51,444 nt of DNA from an uncultured Methanobrevibacter sp. (GTDB lineage Archaea; Methanobacteriota; Methanobacteria; Methanobacteriales; Methanobacteriaceae), in contig ONJC01000016.1 of NCBI GenBank assembly GCA_900318035.1, positions 1-51,444 on the forward strand. The letters are read 5' to 3'. The notes beneath the pieces were generated by a model. That model was not told the origin of the DNA. It saw nothing but the letters and a program-made list of their open reading frames with translations, and made no database searches. Below, in pieces: positions 34,790-42,903 of the stretch; the stretch's first letter is position 1, and each line of letters opens with the position of its first letter. The translations under genes and the position numbers were made by a program.

Positions 34790-37096
34790 AAATCTTCTTC
34801 TGTCAATTAATTCTTGACGTTTACCTGGGTTCCATCCTCCAGATGCAGATTTTGCACGTCCAACTTGTTGTACGTATCCGGTAATTCTGTCATACCATTC
34901 TACATCTTCAGATTCTCCGCAGGTAGGGCATGTATTATTTAACCCTTTCATTAAAGTTTTACATTTAAGACAGAAACTTAATGCTGAGCTGTAAGCCCAG
35001 AATCCGATGTCGGATTTTCTTGCAATTTTATGGGTTAAGCTCATTAATGAATCCGGATCGGAGTAGGATTCTCCCATGAATGCATGGAAGATGTGTCCAC
35101 CAGGAGTAATTCCATGGTATTGTTCTTCAATTTTGATTTTTTCAATTAAGGATAATCCGGTGTCTACTGGCACATGTGAAGAGTTGGTGTAGTAGTTTGC
35201 ATTTCCTTCACCTTGTACGATAGCTTGGTCTCCAAATTGTTTTTTATCGAGAGTTGCAAATCTGTAAGCAGTAGATTCTGCCGGAGTTTGGATAACGGAC
35301 CATCTGAGTCCAGTTTCATCTTTCAATTGGTTAGCTCTATCATTGATGTATTCAATACATTTTACACCGAATTTATTTGAATCTGGATTTTCGATACCTT
35401 CGCCGAAGAGGGAGGTTAACATTTCATTAAGTCCAACGAAACCAAAGGATAATGTGGAATTTTCGATTCTGTAGTAGGATTCTTCGCCTACTTTCTGTTT
35501 TAGGAATGGTAAAATATGGAAGTCATTTAAACATTTTAATCCTTGTTCTCTTCTGAGCATTAAGGTTTCAACAGCCAAATCCATGTATGCGTCCAAATAT
35601 TCGAATACTTGGTTTTCATCTTTGGATTGGTAACCAATTCTTGGTAAGTTTAAAGTTACATATGCAAGGTTTCCTGTTCTTAAACAGTCTTTGTCCCAGT
35701 CACCAGTCCAGGTATCTTGTAAACAGGTTCTGCAACCCATATAGTTAGCATTTTTTCCTCTGTATTCAGGGAACATGTTTACAAAGTAGGATGAACCGTA
35801 TTTTGCAGATAATTCGTGAACTAAACGAAGGTCGTCTTCGTATTCACTAGTCATTGTTTCTTCACGGAGTGTGTAAATTGTATTTGGGAATAAATGAGGT
35901 TTACCTTCGTTGTCTCCGTCGAGTAAGGTTTCAGTGAATGCTCTTTGGATTAATCTGGTTTCTTCTTCATAGTCTGCATAGGTTCCAACCACTTGACCTT
36001 TTGGGCCGTAAGCAGTTTCATCTTTTAAGAAATCAGGAACACCAAATTCTAATGCCATACTGGTAAATGGAACTTGTGATCCACGAGCTGCATAAGCCAT
36101 GTTCAGGTTGTAGATGAGCATTTGAACAGCCTGTTTGATTTCTTCGTAGGTTCTGCCTCTTGCAAATGGAGCAACGAACACGTTCCAGAGAGACATGGAT
36201 TGTCCACCGGACATGTTTTGTTGTGCTGCAAGCATGATTTCACCTGTGTGGTTCATTAAAGTTTCCATGTGGTTTGGCGCACCAGCAATGGAGGTGTGGT
36301 CACCGGTACCGTCTACTTTAAGTCCGTATTTGATGAATGTTCTTATATCATGTTGAAGACAGTTTAATGGTCTTCCTGCGAAGAATTCTAAATCGTGGAT
36401 GTGAATGTCACCGGACATGTGTGCGTCAGCTAAGTGTGCAGGCAACATTTTTAAAAGTGCATATTGTTTTAACGCTTCGTCTGCTACATGTTTGTGAATA
36501 CTTTCAGGGTTGTGAATCATATTTGCGTTATCTCTGTTCCCATTTTCAATTAATGAGGTAATATTGTATACTGGGATACCTAAACGAGTGTAACGGCTTC
36601 TTAAGTCTTCTAAACCATATTCGATTAATTTGGTGTTAACCATTTCTCTGATCATTGGAGCTGTCAAGTATTCAACATTTAATTTTTTGAGTTCTTTCCA
36701 AGTTTCAGTAGCGATTTCAAAAGCGGTTTCTTGGCTAGCACCTGTTTCTTCAATTAAGGTGTTAGCAATTTTTGATAAATCGAATGCTTCGATAGTGTCT
36801 CTGGAAGTACGTACTTTTAATTGGGTACTTGCTAAGTATTTGTTTGCAATTTCAGGGTCAATATCCTCTAAGCATTCATAAACAATTTTTTTGATTTCTT
36901 TGGTTTTGATTCCATCGTATAATTGTGATACTACTGTAGCTACAATTTTGTCTGATTCAAAGAATGGAGTTTCGACCATTACTAATGATTTTAGTAATTT
37001 TTCGTAACTGAATCTTTCTCGGATTCCGTTATTTTTCTCCACATTGATTTTAGCGGAATCATTTAATTTATTTCCTAATTCTGATATTTTTTCCAT
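34778..37096 (-). CDS. nrdD: Anaerobic ribonucleoside-triphosphate reductase
   Basis: This 772-residue class III reductase makes deoxynucleotides with a glycyl radical. It has an N-terminal ATP-cone (RERFSYEKLLKSLVMVETPF), the catalytic barrel (GRPLNCLQHDIRTF, SMSLWNVFVAPFARG), a zinc site near the end (CLKC and CPTC), and the radical loop DRITGYVQQVG, with the Gly at about residue 740, 33 from the C-terminus. The radical is destroyed by oxygen. The activase NrdG is not beside it. GGTGTGA supports the start at 37096. The leader carries an exact MsvR-type operator, a relaxed second copy and a GAGAG-ATTA-CTCTC repeat at 37146-37159, so redox control is likely. Confidence 0.96.
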   Translation of the reverse strand: MEKISELGNKLNDSAKINVEKNNGIRERFSYEKLLKSLVMVETPFFESDKIVATVVSQLYDGIKTKEIKKIVYECLEDIDPEIANKYLASTQLKVRTSRDTIEAFDLSKIANTLIEETGASQETAFEIATETWKELKKLNVEYLTAPMIREMVNTKLIEYGLEDLRSRYTRLGIPVYNITSLIENGNRDNANMIHNPESIHKHVADEALKQYALLKMLPAHLADAHMSGDIHIHDLEFFAGRPLNCLQHDIRTFIKYGLKVDGTGDHTSIAGAPNHMETLMNHTGEIMLAAQQNMSGGQSMSLWNVFVAPFARGRTYEEIKQAVQMLIYNLNMAYAARGSQVPFTSMALEFGVPDFLKDETAYGPKGQVVGTYADYEEETRLIQRAFTETLLDGDNEGKPHLFPNTIYTLREETMTSEYEDDLRLVHELSAKYGSSYFVNMFPEYRGKNANYMGCRTCLQDTWTGDWDKDCLRTGNLAYVTLNLPRIGYQSKDENQVFEYLDAYMDLAVETLMLRREQGLKCLNDFHILPFLKQKVGEESYYRIENSTLSFGFVGLNEMLTSLFGEGIENPDSNKFGVKCIEYINDRANQLKDETGLRWSVIQTPAESTAYRFATLDKKQFGDQAIVQGEGNANYYTNSSHVPVDTGLSLIEKIKIEEQYHGITPGGHIFHAFMGESYSDPDSLMSLTHKIARKSDIGFWAYSSALSFCLKCKTLMKGLNNTCPTCGESEDVEWYDRITGYVQQVGRAKSASGGWNPGKRQELIDRRRFEDN

Positions 37097-37202
37097 ATTT
37101 TTCACACCATTTTTCCTACGTTTTATTAATAAGTATAATTAGTAAACGAGAGATTACTCTCTCATGTGATTATACTATATGTCAGCACATGTATAATTAT
37201 TG

Positions 37203-37218
37203 TTCGTATACATACGAA
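37203..37218. promoter_or_regulatory. Exact MsvR-type operator upstream of nrdD
   Basis: TTCGTA-TACA-TACGAA is the full inverted repeat reported for MsvR binding, within the longer palindrome TTGTTCGTATACATACGAAC plus AA. It is centred 114 bases before the nrdD start and about 35 bases upstream of a TATA-like element (TATAGTATAAT, minus strand). Confidence 0.75.
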
Positions 37219-37261
37219 CAAGTTTCCATATAATAGGTGGGCCCTTCTCATATATAAATTG

Positions 37262-37277
37262 TTCGTCTTTATGCGAA
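37262..37277. promoter_or_regulatory. Second, relaxed MsvR-type operator upstream of nrdD
   Basis: TTCGTC-TTTA-TGCGAA keeps both TTCG/CGAA ends with the same spacing; it departs from the ideal at two inner positions. Its centre is 59 bp from the exact site. Confidence 0.6.
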
Positions 37278-37334
37278 CATTATTAATGTGCTCTGAAATT
37301 TACTATGTTTTTCATATTTAAAACAAAATGTCCT

Positions 37335-37353
37335 AGAGCATTTGATGAGTATT
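37335..37353. repeat. 19-bp repeat just after the polC stop (copy 1)
   Basis: AGAGCATTTGATGAGTATT on the plus strand, starting within eight bases of the polC stop codon on its downstream side. The identical 19 bases occur at 47275-47293, also at the end of a minus-strand gene. Confidence 0.6.
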
Positions 37354-37357
37354 CGGT

Positions 37358-40300
37358 TTAAAAGAAAACATCCAGTGAGCTCTGCTTGGATTTATCACTT
37401 TCAAACAATGATTTAATACCAAATTCCTGAATTTCCAAACGCTGTCTTAAGTATGGGGATATTGGGTATCTGTCAATCAGCTCTTGTGAAATTTCAAGAT
37501 ATTTTGTGACAGATCCTTTTGAAACTGAAAGAATCAGGTTACCGCCACACCTGCATTTTCCGGTCAGCGGCATTCTCCTGTATTTTGCACCACACTTAGT
37601 ACATCTTACCTTCTGTTTGGAAAATGCTCTAGAATTACCCATGATGTCGGGTAAGAAATGAGAAGATAAAACTTTCTCAACAACTCCACGTTGATCAACG
37701 GCTCTTATGCTTTCGGCAAGAGCAATCTGTGCTTCAACTTTTTCTCTCATTGATGGTAAGGTTTTATAGAGACATATTGTTGGTCCCGCATGAATGTTGC
37801 TTGTGTGGTGGGAAAACATCAATCCTTCATATTGCTGCGGAGTTCCTAAATGCATTTCGACATTATCGATGTATTCGAGAACTTCGGCAGGTTTCAGAGG
37901 ACTGTATGTCTTTTCATAAAATTCAACAGGGAATCTTTCGAATATGTCCAGGTTGTGAGATTCATCGTCTATTTCTTCTGGGTCTATTCTTGATGATAAA
38001 ACCAAAGGAGCATCCATACTGCCTCCTCTGGTATTTGGTAAGTATGATTTTGAAAAATTAATCAATGCATCTAAAAGCAGCATTACTGCATCTTCATCAC
38101 TGTCACAGTTCCTACGTTTGGCTGAATGGAAATACGGGTGTGCATAACAACCCAAAGCTTTGGTAAATCCAACAATTCTTCCGAGCACGCCTGCAGATGT
38201 ATGGGGTGCAAGCCCTGCTACCAAATGACCAATCAGATCACTTTTCTCTTTAACGTTATAAAATGGATCCATTCCATAAAATCTTGTAAGCTCGTCATCA
38301 ATAAATTGTGCAGTTCTAAGCAGGTATTCTCCACAATTGTCTGAAATTACAATGTCCTGAACTCTAAGTTCAATGATTTGGTCTTCATTTTCAATCGGAT
38401 TTCCATAACAATCCTTTTCATAACCCATTTCCAGAAGCTTTTCGACAGTGACTCCAATCTCTTTAGGTATGAAATGAGTCAGCGGCAAATCAGTTGAGTC
38501 ATGGCGTATTGTACCGTCCTTAAATGTAAATACTTCATTTTTTGCTCTAAGTATTCCTTTTTCAAGTGGTTCTGCCAATTTTGACTCTGAAATCATACCT
38601 ATTACGCCTTTCACTTCATCAACCCTTCTGACTTTAACGTTATCAGATGCCTGTTTGAGCATTGAAGCGAGAGGTATGTTTTTGTCTCTAGGCGGGGTAA
38701 TTTCTGTAGGGCTTCCGCATTTCGGACAAAGTGAATTGTTGGAAGTGATTCCACATTCTGGATTGGTACATTTTCTTCTGGCCATTTCTACTTTGATACT
38801 GCCTTTTTTGGCAGCTGTGGCAATTAATCTCCTGGCGCCTCCATTATTTCCGATTGGGAATAATCCATGAGGGGCGGGTCTCATCAATCTTTCTTTTGAT
38901 TTTTCAGGTCTGCCCACACGGGTACCAATGTATGCCGGTGCCTTGTTTTTTATTTCAATAGGCGCAACTTCATTCACGGCTTCGATTGTAGTTTCCATTT
39001 TAGGCAGTTTTTTGGATAAGGTAACTAAAAGAGCATAGGAATGGTCTTTGTCAATGATTATTTTACCATCACGGACGGTGTGCGGAACACCGATGACCTC
39101 CAAAACTCTTTTTGGATATGATAAATCTAATTTTATGCCTTCATTTGGCTTATATGTTGATTTGCATTTAATAATTAAATCGATTAATTCATTTAAATCA
39201 TCAATGGTCACATCATTATAGCAGTAGGTGTATTTCGGATGCAGTGGAATGTCGTACTCCTTGGATAATTTAAATGCTTCGATTGATGATAAATACTCAT
39301 ATTCAAGTTTATGCAAATCCAAATCGTTATTTTCTGCATCGAATTTTTCACTGCTGGTTAACAATTGAATCCACCATTCTTCAACCCAACCTGATGGATA
39401 CAATGGCTGGTTGTTTCTTAAAAATTCTCCAAATGCAACAAGCATGTCTCCCAGGAATAATATTTCGACAACATCTTTTTTGACTTCACGGGCTTTTTTA
39501 ACGCTATCGAGTATCAACACATCTCCGTTTCTAAGCTTGACGGTAGGTCCTTCAATGGAATCAACAGGAACGACACAATTACCTTTACCTGGATATTCAA
39601 TTTTAAGCTGTGTTCCAACGGCTAAAAATTCGAGCAATGCCATTGTTGCCGGGTGAACTCCCATGGTAGCGAGGCCTGTATTTCTTGACCTTCCATATCT
39701 TAATCTGAATGCTCCCTTTTCGGAAGGATATCCTAAAATTGGCCTTCCGCCGATAATATCCTGAATATATTTAGGTTCACTGGCGACTTCAGACTCTCCT
39801 CCGTCGTCACTTTTGGAGTCGTCTTTTTTAGGTTTTGAATACTCTGTAAGCCATTCCCAGTCAAGTCCCAGCTTTTTGGAAATTTTATGAATCTTTTTGG
39901 ATTTCTGGATAACTCCCTCAACCATCGCAAGCAAAGCTCCACCACGGATGTTGTTTGTTTCGACACGTTCAAGGTCTCTGTGTGAAACTTCAACCTGGTC
40001 TGTCTGCTCTCCGGATACTTCAACCGGTATGTGGGTTGCTGCAAATCTGACCTCTTCGGGGGTTGGTGAGTATTGCAAGTTTGTAACCTCAGATTCGTAA
40101 AGCTCTACTTCTTCCACATATCTTTCGATTTCATCATCAATTGGTTTAAATGCATCAATGTTGATAGCTTGCCTGATTTTATCTCCTAAAAGCACTGCCA
40201 AAGCAGCTGCAGTACCTCCGGCACTTCTGATAGGTCCTGCAAAGTAAACTCCGATATATTTTGTTCCATCAAAATTATCTTTGATTTTAACATCTGAAAT

Positions 40301-40657
40301 TCCTTCCAGAGGAGCAGCTACAACTCCCTCTGTTAGAATAGCCAAAGCGGTTCTCAATCCCTGATCGCATCTTTGCTCTTCATTCCAGTCTGCTTTTTCA
40401 CCTGTAAGCTCAAATTTTCCTGATGCAATCTCTGCGGCAATTTCAAAAGCCACTTCTTCTCTGGTAATGTCCTCTTCTAATTCCTTAATTCTTTTAGCAA
40501 CGCCTTCAGGACCTACAAGCCCTTCAACTCTTTCTGCTAAATCCTTTGCAAGAGGTACTTCGGTCTCTGTTTCAACATCTAATCCTTTAGACCTTGCCTG
40601 ATTGGCTATTTCGTATAGGTGATTGGTTTCTGCTTCTAATCTATCAAAATAATTCAT
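37358..40657 (-). CDS. polC: DNA polymerase II (family D) large subunit DP2
   Basis: This 1099-residue protein is the catalytic subunit of archaeal PolD, working with DP1 (exonuclease). Family blocks visible are YIGVYFAGPIRSAGGTAAALA, ILGYPSEKGAFRLRYGRSRNTG, PHTSAGVLGRIVGFTKALGC with CNCDSDEDA-like (RRNCDSDEDAVMLLLDALIN) holding the catalytic Asp pair, and two zinc sites: CTNPECG with CPKCG in the middle and CTKCGAKY with CRCGG near the end. Length is normal and no intein interrupts it. GGAGAT lies before the ATG. It is divergent from the coiled-coil gene across about 180 bases with a perfect 14-bp palindrome. The DP1 gene is not here. Confidence 0.97.
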   Translation of the reverse strand: MNYFDRLEAETNHLYEIANQARSKGLDVETETEVPLAKDLAERVEGLVGPEGVAKRIKELEEDITREEVAFEIAAEIASGKFELTGEKADWNEEQRCDQGLRTALAILTEGVVAAPLEGISDVKIKDNFDGTKYIGVYFAGPIRSAGGTAAALAVLLGDKIRQAINIDAFKPIDDEIERYVEEVELYESEVTNLQYSPTPEEVRFAATHIPVEVSGEQTDQVEVSHRDLERVETNNIRGGALLAMVEGVIQKSKKIHKISKKLGLDWEWLTEYSKPKKDDSKSDDGGESEVASEPKYIQDIIGGRPILGYPSEKGAFRLRYGRSRNTGLATMGVHPATMALLEFLAVGTQLKIEYPGKGNCVVPVDSIEGPTVKLRNGDVLILDSVKKAREVKKDVVEILFLGDMLVAFGEFLRNNQPLYPSGWVEEWWIQLLTSSEKFDAENNDLDLHKLEYEYLSSIEAFKLSKEYDIPLHPKYTYCYNDVTIDDLNELIDLIIKCKSTYKPNEGIKLDLSYPKRVLEVIGVPHTVRDGKIIIDKDHSYALLVTLSKKLPKMETTIEAVNEVAPIEIKNKAPAYIGTRVGRPEKSKERLMRPAPHGLFPIGNNGGARRLIATAAKKGSIKVEMARRKCTNPECGITSNNSLCPKCGSPTEITPPRDKNIPLASMLKQASDNVKVRRVDEVKGVIGMISESKLAEPLEKGILRAKNEVFTFKDGTIRHDSTDLPLTHFIPKEIGVTVEKLLEMGYEKDCYGNPIENEDQIIELRVQDIVISDNCGEYLLRTAQFIDDELTRFYGMDPFYNVKEKSDLIGHLVAGLAPHTSAGVLGRIVGFTKALGCYAHPYFHSAKRRNCDSDEDAVMLLLDALINFSKSYLPNTRGGSMDAPLVLSSRIDPEEIDDESHNLDIFERFPVEFYEKTYSPLKPAEVLEYIDNVEMHLGTPQQYEGLMFSHHTSNIHAGPTICLYKTLPSMREKVEAQIALAESIRAVDQRGVVEKVLSSHFLPDIMGNSRAFSKQKVRCTKCGAKYRRMPLTGKCRCGGNLILSVSKGSVTKYLEISQELIDRYPISPYLRQRLEIQEFGIKSLFESDKSKQSSLDVFF

Positions 40658-40730
40658 GGTATCTCCACAGGTTATAAACTAATTTCAGTATATTAGTATT
40701 TGTTTTCATGATATTAATAATATTTGCAGG

Positions 40731-40744
40731 TGTGAAATTTCACA
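40731..40744. promoter_or_regulatory. 14-bp perfect palindrome in the polC/coiled-coil divergent promoter
   Basis: TGTGAAATTTCACA is fully self-complementary and lies 73 bases from the polC start and 95 from the coiled-coil start, where a repressor could act on both. Confidence 0.5.
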
Positions 40745-40839
40745 TTTCAAAAATAGTTAAATATGTTGTTGACTATAATTTTATATTATTGTACTAAGTG
40801 GTTGAACTTTTAATTATTATTGCTATTTTGGTGATTTTA

Positions 40840-41967
40840 ATGTCAGATGATAAACCAATGAATGCCATGTATGGGCAAAAAGTAAAATTAAATTTAGATA
40901 AAATTAAGAATAGAAAGGAAAAACCTGTAGAAACCGTTGAAGAAGCTCCTGCAGAACCTATTGTTGAAAATGCTCCTGAAAAACCTGTTGTTGGGGAAGT
41001 AGTTGAGGAGCCTGTTGTTGAAGAGGTTGTTTCTGATGAGCCTGAAAAGGTTGTTGGGGAAGTAGTTGAGGAGCCTGTTGTTGAAGAGGTTGTTTCTGAT
41101 GAGCCTGAAGAGGTTGTTGGGGAAGTAGTTGAGGATCCTGTTGTTGAAGAGGTTGTTGAAAAAGCAGTTGAAGAACCTGCTGTTAAAAAAGCTCCTAAAA
41201 AACCAAAAGCTGAAGAAAAACCTGCTTCAAAAGAAAAACCTAAAAAACAAAAATCTAAATTAGATGATTTGAAAAAGAAACTTAGGGAAAAGGATGAAAA
41301 ATTATCCAATCAATCAAGTGAACTTAATTATTTAACTAATAAGATTATTCCTAAGCTTAAAAAAGAAAATGCTGAGCTAAATAATCTTAAAAATGAATTG
41401 ACAAATGCATTAGAAAAAACTACCAGGAAATACTTCGATCAATTGGACATTAATGCAGATTTAAGTAATAAAATTGGTAAACTCGGTGCTGAAAGTGCGG
41501 TCAATAAGGTGAGAGCTGATAAATTAGAATCCGAAGTTGATACAATTAAAGAAGAACTTGGAGCTAAGATTGACGATTATAAAGAAAAATTAGCTAATGT
41601 TAATGTTGATTCAATTGAAAAAGAAAACAAAAAATTATCTGGCGAAATTGAAGACATTAAGGAAAAACTTTCTGATGCTAGAAAAGAGAACATAGACCTT
41701 TCCACTGAAGTTGATAATTTAAGATCTGAACTCATTGACATTGGTAACTATAAGGAAGAAGTTGAAAGCCAAATCAAAAAGGAAATCAATGGATATAAAG
41801 AGGAAATTTCTTCACTCAGAACTCAGCTTAAACTTAAGGAAAGTAGCTATGACAAATTGTCTAATGAATCCAAAAAAGAGTCTTCTGAATTGCGCAATAC
41901 AATCAAAAGACTTGAAGATGAATTAGAAAAACAATCCAATAAAGGATTATTCAATAGATTAAGATGA
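40840..41967 (+). CDS. Repeat-rich coiled-coil protein divergent from polC
   Basis: This 375-residue protein, from the ATG at 40840 with GGTGATTTTA before it, has three parts. Residues 1-30 are a short basic head (MNAMYGQKVKLNL). Residues 30-130 are Pro/Glu/Val-rich, including 2.7 copies of the 21-residue unit VVGEVVEEPVVEEVVSDEPE, then a Lys/Pro-rich hinge (KKAPKKPKAEEKPASKEKPK). Residues 145-370 are a long uninterrupted heptad coiled coil, ending in NKGLFNRLR. An upstream in-frame start would add a hydrophobic stretch, but it precedes the ribosome site. It is cytoplasmic and probably a rod-like, SMC- or filament-like structural protein; no family is recognised. Its position beside polC hints at a chromosome or cell-division role, which is only a guess. 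Confidence 0.75.
   Translation: MSDDKPMNAMYGQKVKLNLDKIKNRKEKPVETVEEAPAEPIVENAPEKPVVGEVVEEPVVEEVVSDEPEKVVGEVVEEPVVEEVVSDEPEEVVGEVVEDPVVEEVVEKAVEEPAVKKAPKKPKAEEKPASKEKPKKQKSKLDDLKKKLREKDEKLSNQSSELNYLTNKIIPKLKKENAELNNLKNELTNALEKTTRKYFDQLDINADLSNKIGKLGAESAVNKVRADKLESEVDTIKEELGAKIDDYKEKLANVNVDSIEKENKKLSGEIEDIKEKLSDARKENIDLSTEVDNLRSELIDIGNYKEEVESQIKKEINGYKEEISSLRTQLKLKESSYDKLSNESKKESSELRNTIKRLEDELEKQSNKGLFNRLR
40987..41154 (+). repeat. 63-bp in-frame tandem repeat, about 2.7 copies
   Basis: Units begin at 40987, 41050 and 41113 with the start GTTGTTGGGGAAGTAGTTGA. The copies differ by only a few bases, so the array is recent and could vary in number between strains. Confidence 0.9.
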
Positions 41968-42002
41968 TTAATTTCATCTAATTTATTCTTTTTTTTTTTA
42001 AA

Positions 42003-42473
42003 ATGACACAAGATAATTATTTCATGACCGAAGCCATCAAGGAGGCTCAAAAATCTTTAAATCAAGGAGGAATTCCAATTGGGGCAGTCCTTGTTAAGGA
42101 TGGTGAAATTATATCCAGAGGTCATAACAGATTGATTCAAAACGATTCAGTTATTTTGCATGCTGAAATGGATGCAATCGAAAATGCGGGTCGTTTAAAT
42201 TATGAAGATTACATTAAATGTACATTATACACCACTTTATCTCCATGTCCTATGTGTTCCGGAGCCGTAATACTCTATAATATACCAAGAGTTGTGATTG
42301 GGGAGAACACCACCTTAATGGGAGCGGAAAACCTGCTTGAATGCAATGGTGTTGAAGTTGTCGTTTTAAATGACTTAAGGTGCAGAGACTTATTTTTGGA
42401 GTTTAAATGTGATAACTGCGGAATATGGGATGAGGAGCTTGCTAAAGTTGGAAACACTACTGAGGTTAAATGA
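42003..42473 (+). CDS. Cytosine deaminase of the yeast FCY1 type
   Basis: This 156-residue zinc deaminase has His53 and Glu55 (LHAEMDAIE) and Cys82/Cys85 (LSPCPMCSGA). Beyond the common deaminase core it follows yeast Fcy1 closely: GGIPIGAVL, GHNRLIQ, NAGRLNYEDY, TLYTTLSPC, YNIPRVVIGEN, and the VEVVVLNDLRC motif, with a C-terminal lid (WDEELAK). Cytosine-to-uracil deamination is therefore likelier than tRNA adenosine (TadA) deamination, which is bacterial. Pyrimidine salvage is the probable role. A C-terminal CDNCG pair is an extra. There is no ribosome site, only T-rich sequence upstream, and the gene lies 35 bases after the coiled-coil gene. A GNAT gene overlaps its end. Confidence 0.87.
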   Translation: MTQDNYFMTEAIKEAQKSLNQGGIPIGAVLVKDGEIISRGHNRLIQNDSVILHAEMDAIENAGRLNYEDYIKCTLYTTLSPCPMCSGAVILYNIPRVVIGENTTLMGAENLLECNGVEVVVLNDLRCRDLFLEFKCDNCGIWDEELAKVGNTTEVK

Positions 42474-42859
42474 TGGAAATTATAGTGACTGATGAGAGGG
42501 ATGAAAGATTCATTGAAATGTGCGCATCTTTTGGATGTGTAATTGATGAGCCTCATGTAGTTTTACTTTTAATAAATTTCGGTAAAACTGTGGGTTGCAC
42601 TAGTTTTAAGGTATATGATGCAGATTCGGCTGAAATCACTACATTATTCTTAAATTCCTATGATAATCGTGAAAAGATTGCATATAAATTGATAAGACAA
42701 CTTGAAAAAATAGCGATGGATTACGAGTTTAAAAGCGTTGTTGTTAGTTTTGAAAGCAGGGAAGATATCCTGATTGAGATATTTGAAAAATTAGATTATC
42801 AATTTGTTGAAGATGCAGATGAAATACTTCTCAAAAAAGAGTTCAAAAGTTTAATTTAA
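42470..42859 (+). CDS. GNAT-like acetyltransferase, small
   Basis: This 129-residue protein resembles a GNAT acyltransferase: FIEMCASFGCVIDEP, a beta-strand pair (VVLLLINFGKTVGCTSFKVY), then EITTLFLNSYDNREKIAYKLIRQLEKIA, where the acetyl-CoA loop should be, though the usual R/Q-x-x-G-x-G/A is replaced by NSYDNREKI. VVVSFESRED and LDYQFVEDADEIL form the end of the fold. The substrate is unknown and the assignment is moderate. It overlaps the cytosine deaminase stop by ATGA, so the two are translationally coupled. Confidence 0.6.
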   Translation: MMEIIVTDERDERFIEMCASFGCVIDEPHVVLLLINFGKTVGCTSFKVYDADSAEITTLFLNSYDNREKIAYKLIRQLEKIAMDYEFKSVVVSFESREDILIEIFEKLDYQFVEDADEILLKKEFKSLI

Positions 42860-42873
42860 AAAAAGAAAAATTT

Positions 42874-42903
42874 AAAAGATTAAGCATCCTGTCTTAATCT
42901 TTT
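42874..42903. terminator. Bidirectional terminator between the GNAT gene and lysS
   Basis: AAAGATTAAG and CTTAATCTTT form 10-bp arms around CATCCTGT, across the lysS stop (42880-42882); T-rich runs flank both sides. Confidence 0.7.

Noticed and set aside
37358..40657. Possible intein in the DP2 polymerase
   Set aside because: The protein has normal length and no splicing-junction Cys/His-Asn signals interrupt the conserved blocks.
40794..41309. Minus-strand open frame of 171 codons rich in Ser and Thr
   Set aside because: It mirrors the 63-bp repeats of the plus-strand coiled-coil gene, which has a ribosome site and sensible composition; the minus frame has no start signal.
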